Assembly (NCBI GenBank): GCA_040905265.1
Contig: JBBDRW010000147.1
Coordinates: 27,269-91,268, forward strand
Source: JBBDRW01 sp040905265
GTDB lineage: Bacteria; Bacteroidota; Rhodothermia; Balneolales; Balneolaceae
Direction of reading: 5' to 3'
DNA: 64,000 bases
This document shows, piece by piece, positions 1 through 6,487 of the stretch. How positions within the stretch are numbered: position 1 is the first letter of the stretch; the number at the start of each line of letters is the position of its first letter. Below the pieces are notes generated by a model. It saw only the letters and a program-made list of their open reading frames with translations. It was not told the origin of the DNA and ran no database searches. The position numbers and the translations under genes were made by a program.

Positions 1-152
1 TCAGGATTCAAAGATGGGGAATGTCTCCCGGCTCTCTGTGTTCAATCCACTGTGGCGGATCATCGTTCCTGACGAACGATTTTTTACTTGAATTCTTTCA
101 TCAAAGAGAAGACATCAACAGCACTCTATCGGAAACCAACGGATATAGACCC

Positions 153-1517
153 ATGTTACAATCGATCAACCCCGCAACAGAAGAAGTTATAGAAGAGTAC
201 ACAGAGCACTCGGAGAGAGAGATCGGTACCATCTTGAAGGGCGTGGAGAATGCGTATGATTCGTGGAATCGGACTCCTTTTTCTGAACGCTCCGATCGAA
301 TGAAACGCACAGCAGAGGTATTACGAAGCAGAAGTACCGAATTGGCAAATCTCATGGCCGCCGAGATGGGAAAACCGATAACCGGCGGCAAGGGGGAGGT
401 TGAGAAATGTGCGTGGGTTTGCGACTATTATGCAGAGAACGCTGAAACGTTTCTTTCAGATGAATATGTTGAAACAGATGCTTCCAAAAGTTATGTGACC
501 TTTCAACCATTAGGCGTCGTTCTTGCGGTCATGCCCTGGAATTTTCCGCTTTGGCAGGTCTTTCGCTTCGCTGCCCCTGCCTTGATGGCGGGAAATGGTG
601 CCGTTTTAAAGCATGCTTCCAATGTGACCGGGTGTGCCCTTGAGATTGAGAAGATTTTCAGACAGGCGGGGTTTCCGGAGGATCTTTTTCGAACTCTGAA
701 GGTGGGGAGCAGACAGGTGGGCACCATCATTGAAAACCCGATCGTAAAAGCGGTAACCCTGACGGGAAGCGTACCTGCCGGCAAGGCTGTTGCAAAAAAA
801 GCTGGTTCTCTGTTGAAAAAAACAGTTTTGGAACTGGGGGGAAGCGATCCCTATCTCATACTGGAGGATGCGGACCTGGAACTGGCGGTTCCCACCTGTG
901 TGAACAGCCGCCTGATCAATAGCGGCCAGAGTTGTATCGCCGCCAAGCGATTCATCGTAGCAGAATCTGTTCTGGATGAGTTCGAGCAGATGTTTACCAA
1001 AGAGATGGAGAAGAAAACAATGGGAGATCCGATGGATGAGGCGTACGATATCGGGCCTCAGGCCCGTACCGATCTTCGGGATGAGCTGCACAGCCAGGTA
1101 GAGGAGAGTATTCGACAAGGGGCAAAATGTCTGACAGGCGGTGTTATTCCGGAAGAGAAAGGGGCCTGGTACCGGCCGACTGTTTTGGCCGGTGTGCAGC
1201 CCGGCATGCCCGCCTGGGAAGAGGAGATGTTCGGCCCTGTCGCAGCCATTATCTCCGCAGACAATGAGCGGGATGCTATCCGGATTGCCAATGGGAGCCG
1301 ATTCGGCCTTGGTGCGGCAGTCTTCACCTCCAATGTTGAGAGGGGTGAACGGATCGCGGCAACCGAACTTGAGGCGGGTTGTTGCTTCGTCAATGAATTC
1401 GTAAAATCAGACCCGCGTCTCCCCTTTGGAGGAATCAAAGAGAGCGGGTACGGCCGGGAGCTCTCTCATTTCGGGATCAAAGAGTTTGTGAATATCAAGA
1501 CGGTCTATGTAAAATAG
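153..1517 (+). CDS. NAD(P)-dependent aldehyde dehydrogenase, succinate-semialdehyde dehydrogenase type
   Basis: Oxidises an aldehyde to the acid with NAD(P)+ in the cytoplasm. The 454-residue length and overall sequence fit the short Sad/YneI-type succinate-semialdehyde dehydrogenases. Seen: the cofactor loop LTGSVPAG near residue 201, the general-base Glu in LELGG near residue 227 and the nucleophilic Cys in SGQSC near residue 261, with the usual ~34-residue spacing. The C-terminal segment with PFGGIKESGYGRE is typical of the family. The reading frame is open upstream to position 21, but the ATG at 153 begins the family-typical MLQSINPATEE and the extension does not resemble any ALDH, so 153 is chosen. 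A 116-bp gap separates it from the next gene. Family is certain; the exact substrate is not readable from sequence. Confidence 0.9.
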   Translation: MLQSINPATEEVIEEYTEHSEREIGTILKGVENAYDSWNRTPFSERSDRMKRTAEVLRSRSTELANLMAAEMGKPITGGKGEVEKCAWVCDYYAENAETFLSDEYVETDASKSYVTFQPLGVVLAVMPWNFPLWQVFRFAAPALMAGNGAVLKHASNVTGCALEIEKIFRQAGFPEDLFRTLKVGSRQVGTIIENPIVKAVTLTGSVPAGKAVAKKAGSLLKKTVLELGGSDPYLILEDADLELAVPTCVNSRLINSGQSCIAAKRFIVAESVLDEFEQMFTKEMEKKTMGDPMDEAYDIGPQARTDLRDELHSQVEESIRQGAKCLTGGVIPEEKGAWYRPTVLAGVQPGMPAWEEEMFGPVAAIISADNERDAIRIANGSRFGLGAAVFTSNVERGERIAATELEAGCCFVNEFVKSDPRLPFGGIKESGYGRELSHFGIKEFVNIKTVYVK

Positions 1518-1633
1518 GAAGGGTGCTATCGATCCGGTGCCTGTCAACCGAAATTTACTAATCGTTACAACATTCAAAGAATGAGCTCGGTTATTATATA
1601 AAATTCTATAATCCAAACAATGCAATCACTCCA

Positions 1634-1969
1634 ATGAGTAAAACCTATTACAATCCGGAAGACCTGAAAAAATTTGAAGAGGTCGGAGAGTTTCAGCCTG
1701 AGCTGGCGAAAAAATTCTTTGACTACTACGGATCTGTCTTTGAAGAGGGTGCCCTGACTGCCAGAGAGAAAGCACTGATCGCTCTGGCCGTCTCTCATAC
1801 GGTACAGTGTCCCTACTGTATTGACGCCTACTCCAGCGGATGCCTGGAAAAAGGGGCGACGGAGGAGCAAATGATGGAAGCGGTCCACGTTGCGGCCGCA
1901 ATCCGGGGCGGCTCATCCCTTGTGCATGGTGTTCAGATGATGAACCGGGTGAAAGATCTGACCATGTAG
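1634..1969 (+). CDS. CMD/AhpD-like peroxidase-family protein, arsenosugar-cluster type
   Basis: A 111-residue carboxymuconolactone-decarboxylase-fold protein. Seen: the redox motif CPYC at residues 59-62, followed by the helix HVAAAIRGGSS that carries the family His, so a thiol-based peroxidase or reductase role is plausible. The sequence most resembles the small AhpD-like proteins found in arsenosugar-biosynthesis (ArsS/ArsM) neighbourhoods, and the two genes downstream are the transferase families of those clusters. No radical SAM ArsS gene lies between them here. The stop codon TAG is the first three bases of the inverted-repeat element at 1967-2110, so the element abuts or supplied the gene's end. 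The family call is firm; the arsenic link is inference from neighbours. Confidence 0.8.
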   Translation: MSKTYYNPEDLKKFEEVGEFQPELAKKFFDYYGSVFEEGALTAREKALIALAVSHTVQCPYCIDAYSSGCLEKGATEEQMMEAVHVAAAIRGGSSLVHGVQMMNRVKDLTM

Positions 1970-2110
1970 TAGGCTTTGAAAAACCGTCTTTTTGCTCAAT
2001 ATCTTCGTTATCGGGATTTTAAAATCCTCACATATGCTCAATATGCTGCGGTTTTAAAATCCCTCTGGCCTCGATCTTGACCAAAAATCCTGGTTTTTCA
2101 AAGCCTACTA
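1967..2110. repeat. MITE-like palindromic element with 19-bp perfect terminal inverted repeats
   Basis: Left arm 1967-1985 (TAGTAGGCTTTGAAAAACC) is the exact reverse complement of 2092-2110. Inside lie a second inverted pair (GGGATTTTAAAA near 2010 against TTTTAAAATCCC near 2052) and two copies of TGCTCAATAT. The roughly 144-bp element has no coding capacity. It fills the whole gap between the AhpD-like stop codon and the transferase gene. It looks like a non-autonomous mobile element or a REP/BIME-type unit; transcribed, it would fold into a long hairpin that could attenuate the downstream pair. Confidence 0.8.
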
Positions 2111-2140
2111 GTAGTGACCTGTACCCATAGTTTAAAATCC

Positions 2141-2749
2141 ATGAGCCAGAGATCAAGCCGATTACTGATCATATTCATCCGGAACCCGGTGCATGGCAAA
2201 GTGAAGACCCGTCTTGCGAAGTCGATTGGAGACGATAAGGCACTCCGGGTCTACCGGGAGTTGCTTGAGCATACCCGTGAAGTTGCGGCGGTGACAGATT
2301 CGGACCGGCAGGTCTGGTATTCGGAAGATACGGATGAACAGGATGAGTGGAACCAGCCTCTTTTCAGCCGGCACCGGCAGAGGGGGGAATCTCTGGGAGA
2401 GAGAATGGAGGAAGCGTTTGCTCTCGGTTTTGAATCCGGTTACAATGAGATCGTGATCATCGGAAGCGACTGCCCTGCACTGAAGACCGGCCACCTGGAA
2501 GAGGCATTCCGGGAACTTCGTCGGTTCGATCTGGTTCTCGGCCCGTCTGTAGATGGAGGTTACTATCTTCTTGGAATGAACAGGTTCTATAAGGAGCTTT
2601 TCCGGGATATGCCCTGGAGCGGGCCAGAGCTCTGCGGGAGAACCCTGGACGTGGCGCAAGAACTGCGCTTGCAGGTCTATAAACTGGAGACCCTTAACGA
2701 TATCGATACGGCCGAAGATCTGGCAGCCTGGCAGAAAAGAATGAGATGA
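2141..2749 (+). CDS. DUF2064 / rSAM-selenodomain-associated transferase 1 (TIGR04282-like)
   Basis: A 202-residue protein with a nucleotidyltransferase/glycosyltransferase-A-like Rossmann fold. Seen: the N-terminal phosphate-binding region FIRNPVHGKVKTRLAKSIG (near residue 12), GESLGERMEEAF, the family motif IIGSDCPAL, and GPSVDGGYYLLG. These are hallmarks of DUF2064, whose members pair with the next gene's family in arsenosugar clusters. The ATG at 2141 is preferred over an upstream GTG at 2114 because it starts at the conserved strand and leaves the repeat element out of the protein. Its TGA overlaps the next ATG in an ATGA junction, so the pair is translationally coupled. The substrate is unknown; a nucleotide-sugar or sugar-phosphate acceptor is inferred. 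Confidence 0.82.
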   Translation: MSQRSSRLLIIFIRNPVHGKVKTRLAKSIGDDKALRVYRELLEHTREVAAVTDSDRQVWYSEDTDEQDEWNQPLFSRHRQRGESLGERMEEAFALGFESGYNEIVIIGSDCPALKTGHLEEAFRELRRFDLVLGPSVDGGYYLLGMNRFYKELFRDMPWSGPELCGRTLDVAQELRLQVYKLETLNDIDTAEDLAAWQKRMR

Positions 2750-3429
2750 TCTCGATTATCATACCGGTATTGAATGAAGAGGAGAGGATCGGCCGCCTGA
2801 TCCGGGAGCTGGAGTCCTCCGGGACCGGACTGATCGGTGAAATCATCGTTGTAGACGGCGGGAGCGGGGATGGTACCGTGGATGCCGCCGCACAAGCGGG
2901 TGCCAGGGTGATTCTGTCAGCCCGGCGCGGTCGCGGTTCTCAAATGAATGCCGGAGCAGAGGCGGCCCGTTCTGAGACTCTCTACTTTCTCCATGCCGAT
3001 ACTTCGCCTCCAGCCAGTTTCGACCGGAAAATCATTGAATCAGTAGAAGGCGGGTTGCAGGCAGGCTGTTTTCGCCTTCGATTTGACGATCCACACCCAC
3101 TGCTTCGTTTTTACAGCTGGTTTACCCGGTTCGATGTTGATCTGTTCCGGTTTGGCGACCAGAGCCTTTTCATAAATCGTGCCCTGTTTCTGAGACTCGG
3201 CGGGTTTGACGAGAGGTTAACGTTGATGGAAGATCAGGAGATGGTGAAGAGAGTCAAGAGGTTGGAGCGATTTGCCATTCTGGAGGATGAGGTGGTCACA
3301 TCGGCCCGCAAATACAGGGAGAATGGAGTACTCCGGCTGCAGGCGGTCTTCACGCTGCTTCTGGTGTTCTACTATGCAGGTGTGCCACAGTGGCGGCTGG
3401 TGGAGTACTACCGGCGCTGGATTCGGTAG
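2746..3429 (+). CDS. Family 2 glycosyltransferase, rSAM-selenodomain-associated transferase 2 (TIGR04283-like)
   Basis: A 227-residue GT-A glycosyltransferase. Seen: the opening IIPVLNEEERIGRLI, the nucleotide-sugar pocket VVDGGSGDGTVDAA, the metal-binding-like FLHADTSPP near residue 85, FGDQSLFINRALF and GGFDERLTLMEDQEM, and a C-terminal hydrophobic stretch VFTLLLVFYYAGV that may lie on the membrane. This is the usual companion of DUF2064 proteins, and the two open reading frames overlap by four bases. With the AhpD-like gene upstream it resembles the accessory set of arsenosugar biosynthesis, but ArsS and ArsM are absent from this window. The family call is confident; the acceptor is unknown. 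Confidence 0.82.
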   Translation: MISIIIPVLNEEERIGRLIRELESSGTGLIGEIIVVDGGSGDGTVDAAAQAGARVILSARRGRGSQMNAGAEAARSETLYFLHADTSPPASFDRKIIESVEGGLQAGCFRLRFDDPHPLLRFYSWFTRFDVDLFRFGDQSLFINRALFLRLGGFDERLTLMEDQEMVKRVKRLERFAILEDEVVTSARKYRENGVLRLQAVFTLLLVFYYAGVPQWRLVEYYRRWIR

Positions 3430-3452
3430 ACGGATGCAAAGACCCTCGGTTC

Positions 3453-3468
3453 ATTCAAACGTTGCAAC
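3453..3468 (+). promoter_or_regulatory. Weak LacI-type operator candidate upstream of the DUF1080 gene
   Basis: The word CAAACGTT (3456-3463), flanked as TTCAAACGTTGCAA, shares its core with the stronger site before susC. It lies about 180 bp before the DUF1080 start, where a promoter could be. Symmetry is only partial, and an 8-bp word is expected about twice by chance in a window this size, so this is a lead rather than a call. Confidence 0.3.
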
Positions 3469-3645
3469 GGCTTTGCCACTCTGGCCGTCCCACACAGGGG
3501 CTCTGATAAATGGAGTATGGTGTTGCATAGTTACGAATTTTGATCAGACAGATTCCCAATCCCCATCTCATTCTGTATATTAGGTTCCTGTTAACGGATC
3601 TGCATTCTTTGGCAACCACTCCATTCACATAACAAAACCCGATCT

Positions 3646-4341
3646 ATGAAAACGTTTACAACACTACTGCTGGTTCCACTCCTGTTTTTCGCCTGCCAGT
3701 CTGAACCGGAACCTGTCCATCTCTTTAACGGTGAAGATCTGAGTGGCTGGCATATGGATGTCCCGGCTATGGACCAGGCGCCCGATACGACACAACCTTT
3801 TTTGGTCCGGGACAGGATGCTTGTGTCTCTCGGGAATCCGAGAGGACACCTGATTACCGATGAGGTTTATGAGAATTACCGGCTTGAAATTGAGTACAGG
3901 TTTCCGGGAGAGCCGGGGAATGGAGGGGTATTGATTCATGCTTCGGAGCCCAGGGCTCTCTACGATATGTTTCCACAATCGATAGAGGTACAGATGATGC
4001 ATCAGAATGCGGGGGATTTTTGGGTGATCGTGGAAGATATCACGGTACCTGATATGGTAGAGCGTCGGGGCCCGGAAGAGAGCTGGGGTATTCGTGAAGG
4101 GGAGAGCCGTCAGATACGAAAACTTGTGGAGGGGTCGGAGAACTCGTTGGGAGAGTGGAACGAGATGATCATTGAGGTATTGGGGAACTCCATCAAAGTC
4201 TGGGTAAACGGCGAACTATTGAATCACGGAACGGACGCTACCGCCGACCGGGGCCAGATTGCGATTCAGGCGGAGGGTGCCGAGATGGAGTTCCGGAGAA
4301 TTGATCTCTATCCTATTTCAGATTGGGAGAACGGTATGTAG
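3646..4341 (+). CDS. DUF1080 lipoprotein, 3-keto-glycoside hydrolase/lyase family
   Basis: A 231-residue exported lipoprotein with a concanavalin/LamG-like jelly roll. Seen: the signal peptide MKTFTTLLLVPLLFFACQS with a Cys lipobox (FAC) near residue 17, then VHLFNGEDLSGWH, the diagnostic DUF1080 opening. Later come GNGGVLIHAS, QSIEVQMM and IEVLGNSIKVWVNGELL, the core strands of the family. Characterised relatives in Bacteroides act on 3-keto-glycosides made by Gfo/Idh/MocA oxidoreductases. This locus has two exported oxidoreductases of that superfamily and a ThuA domain, which supports the same pathway here. The gene is + strand, convergent with the small gene after lacI. Substrate and hydrolase-versus-lyase mode are not decidable. 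Confidence 0.85.
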   Translation: MKTFTTLLLVPLLFFACQSEPEPVHLFNGEDLSGWHMDVPAMDQAPDTTQPFLVRDRMLVSLGNPRGHLITDEVYENYRLEIEYRFPGEPGNGGVLIHASEPRALYDMFPQSIEVQMMHQNAGDFWVIVEDITVPDMVERRGPEESWGIREGESRQIRKLVEGSENSLGEWNEMIIEVLGNSIKVWVNGELLNHGTDATADRGQIAIQAEGAEMEFRRIDLYPISDWENGM

Positions 4342-4437
4342 AAGAAATCCATATTGCGTCCGGCGGTTTGCTCGGAACGTTTATATATGGTATTTCTTTC
4401 GTCGACTGGCAAATGCTGGAACAGACTGGGATTCAAC

Positions 4438-4710
4438 TCAGCAAATCTTTCCGGAAGCGGGGTCGATATAGCACCCGTCTCCGGTAACAGAGCGCTGAAG
4501 CTGTAATTCACTTTCCAGTTCCTGAAGATAGTGCCGGATCTCCGACTCTTCCGATACCAGTTGATCGTTCTCCCGGATAAATGGCAATGGGAGTTCCGAT
4601 TCAGACCGTTCATCATACTCGAAGGTTTTATAGGCAAGAACCATATCCTTCAATTTTTTCTCAATCTCTTCAGAGAGCTCATCCTGTTTCAGACGGTGGA
4701 ATTCAATCAT
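4438..4710 (-). CDS. Small thioredoxin-fold-like (GST N-terminal-like) protein, no redox cysteine pair
   Basis: A 90-residue protein of no recognised family. Seen: MIEFHRLKQDELSEEIEKKL followed by LPFIRENDQLVSEESEIRHYL. This spacing and the pattern LPF(I)-x-SEES-x-IRHYL resemble the N-terminal thioredoxin half of glutathione transferases (LPVL...TESxAIxxYL), without a CxxC or CxxS at the usual place. The tail carries GDGCYIDPASGKIC, two Cys nine residues apart ending the protein. The start ATG overlaps the stop of the LacI gene (ATGA at 4707-4710), so it is translated from the lacI message. The fold assignment is by eye only. A role in sensing redox state or modifying the regulator is speculation. 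Confidence 0.6.
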   Translation of the reverse strand: MIEFHRLKQDELSEEIEKKLKDMVLAYKTFEYDERSESELPLPFIRENDQLVSEESEIRHYLQELESELQLQRSVTGDGCYIDPASGKIC

Positions 4711-5792
4711 GTGGTATGGGCCTCCGATATCTCTGCAGGTTGTGTTTCCTTTACCCGCATTGACGATTCACGGATAATAAGTTGTGGATTCAGAAGAGTT
4801 TTCCGGGGTGTAAAGTCCCCGCTTTTCGTATTGATCTGGTCTAGAAACAGTTGTGCGGCAAAGTTACCCATCCGTTTTGTATGCTGGTCAACCGATGTGA
4901 GTGCAGGTTTTATGACTGAGCTGGAGAAGTCATTGCTGTAACCGACAAGGGCGATCTCTTCAGGAATCTGAATGTTCTGCTCATTAAAAATCTGAATGGC
5001 GCCCATTGCGGCAAAGTCACTGGCTGAGAAAATTCCATCCGGGGGCTTACTGGTGCCCAAGAGATTCTTGCCGAGTTCTCGTCCATTTTTGAGAATCAGG
5101 TCTGTGTCCTGAATCAGGTCCGATTCTATAATAAGATCTTCGTCCACATCAAGGCCATGTTTTTTTAAAGCGTCCAGATATCCTTTCAGCCGGTCCTGGT
5201 AAATGTTGATATGCTGCCGGCCTGCAAAGTGGGCGATGCGGCTGCAACCTTGTTCGATCAGGTGAGAGACCGCTTTGAACGCCCCCAGATAGTCGTCTGT
5301 AACCACTGCATTTACATCCAGTGAGTCGGATACGCGGTCATAGAGCACAAGCGGCACTCCTCGTTGTTTAATCTTCTCAAAATGTGAGATATCCGTGGTC
5401 TCTTTGGCGATCGATGCAATGATTCCGTCTACCTGGATCTGAAGCAGGGCATCGATATTCTCTTGCTCTTTCAGAAACTGATCGTCGGATTGACAGATGA
5501 TCAGATTGTACCCTTCTTCGCGGATTACCTCTTCAATACCGCGGATTACGGAGGCAAAGAAGTGACGGTCGGAGGTAGGGACGACTACGCCGATGATATT
5601 GCTCTTCCCCTTTCGAAGGGCAGCGGCGATGTTGTTGGGTTGATAGTTGAGTTTTTCAACCATTTCCCAGACAGCTTCCTTGGTTGCGTCACTGATTCTG
5701 GGATGGTTCTGAATAGCTCGTGACACGGTAGATGGTGTGACATTCAACTCCCTGGCGATGTCAGATATCGTCGTTCTTTTCTTTTTCATCAA
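4707..5792 (-). CDS. LacI-family transcriptional regulator of the glycan locus
   Basis: A 361-residue DNA-binding repressor or activator. Seen: N-terminal helix-turn-helix ISDIARELNVTPSTVSRAIQ (residues ~9-28), the hinge YQPNNIAAALRKGKSNIIGV near residue 60, then a periplasmic-binding-protein-like sensor domain with VVPTSDRHFF, GIIAS and SDFAAMGAIQIF. LacI proteins bind quasi-palindromes with a central CG. Such sites lie before susC, uxaC and dctP in this window, so it probably controls uptake and uronate breakdown together. The ligand is unknown; a uronate or a released sugar is likely. The ATG at 5792 is followed directly by another at 5789. It is divergent from susC across a 695-bp spacer and coupled to a 90-residue gene. 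Confidence 0.92.
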   Translation of the reverse strand: MMKKKRTTISDIARELNVTPSTVSRAIQNHPRISDATKEAVWEMVEKLNYQPNNIAAALRKGKSNIIGVVVPTSDRHFFASVIRGIEEVIREEGYNLIICQSDDQFLKEQENIDALLQIQVDGIIASIAKETTDISHFEKIKQRGVPLVLYDRVSDSLDVNAVVTDDYLGAFKAVSHLIEQGCSRIAHFAGRQHINIYQDRLKGYLDALKKHGLDVDEDLIIESDLIQDTDLILKNGRELGKNLLGTSKPPDGIFSASDFAAMGAIQIFNEQNIQIPEEIALVGYSNDFSSSVIKPALTSVDQHTKRMGNFAAQLFLDQINTKSGDFTPRKTLLNPQLIIRESSMRVKETQPAEISEAHTT

Positions 5793-6487
5793 GTATTAGA
5801 AATAGTCTGATCGGGGTGGGGATAGGCGGCAGATAGCTGTAGAGTCATGCATTGTTTTATGAACTCACTGAGTGTTTGATATCTGAACCGGTCTCTGTTT
5901 CAACATATAAATATATAAAAAAAAACCAATAAGCATAGGAAGACACAGGTTTGAAGCTTTCCGGGTATCTCTGAGTTTTCAGGTTATTTGAATTAACGAT
6001 TGCACTGTGAATATCGGTTATTCAACAAATAAATAAAGGCTTTAGTTGTGCCATCCCGGTGAAAAAGTACGTTTTTGTTAAAAATGTAAAGTATAATTTA
6101 CGTGAAACGAAGAGGGGTGGATCATGTGTGCCTCAGGATGTCCCGGATTTGTAAAAAGGAAATTATTCTATGAATACTGTATGTAAGCTATATAATTCTG
6201 GAAAATAGTAAAGCACGGAAATCGGCTGCCTGGATGCCGGATTGGCAAGTAAGAGGCTATTTTATAAAAAATTCAGGCACAAAACCTATGTAAATGTAAA
6301 TAATTGTAAATTTAAGCACGGGATTATTGTAATTCTGTAAATAAATAGTTGTCTTCAAAATGTAGTGCAAACGTTTACGCAATCTTGGATTTTTCAAGAT
6401 TACAGGGTATTGGGGAGAATTTAACGCATTGCAATCTCTTATTGCGGTTCGTTATGAAACCCTGGTGTCAGAATTCACAATAACTTA
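5793..6487. other. Long AT-rich divergent regulatory spacer between lacI and susC
   Basis: 695 bp without a credible gene. The part from about 6060 to 6360 is AT-rich with repeated GTAAA/TTTAC words, including GTAAAGTATAATTTAC around 6087-6102. The only strong signal is the LacI-type operator at 6365-6380. Promoters for both lacI and susC must lie here, but I cannot place a -10/-35 or Bacteroidota-type TTG/TAnnTTTG pair with confidence. Confidence 0.6.
6365..6380 (+). promoter_or_regulatory. LacI-type operator upstream of susC
   Basis: GTGCAAACGTTTACGC is a quasi-palindrome centred on the CG at 6372/6373 with core AAACGTTT. It matches the LacI/CcpA operator style (TGnAAnCGnTnnC). It sits about 110 bp before the susC start and downstream of the divergent lacI gene. 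The left half GTGCAAACG recurs exactly before uxaC. This is the best-supported operator of the locus. Confidence 0.75.

Noticed and set aside
21..152. N-terminal extension of the aldehyde dehydrogenase
   Set aside because: The extension does not resemble the family; the conserved protein begins at the ATG at 153.
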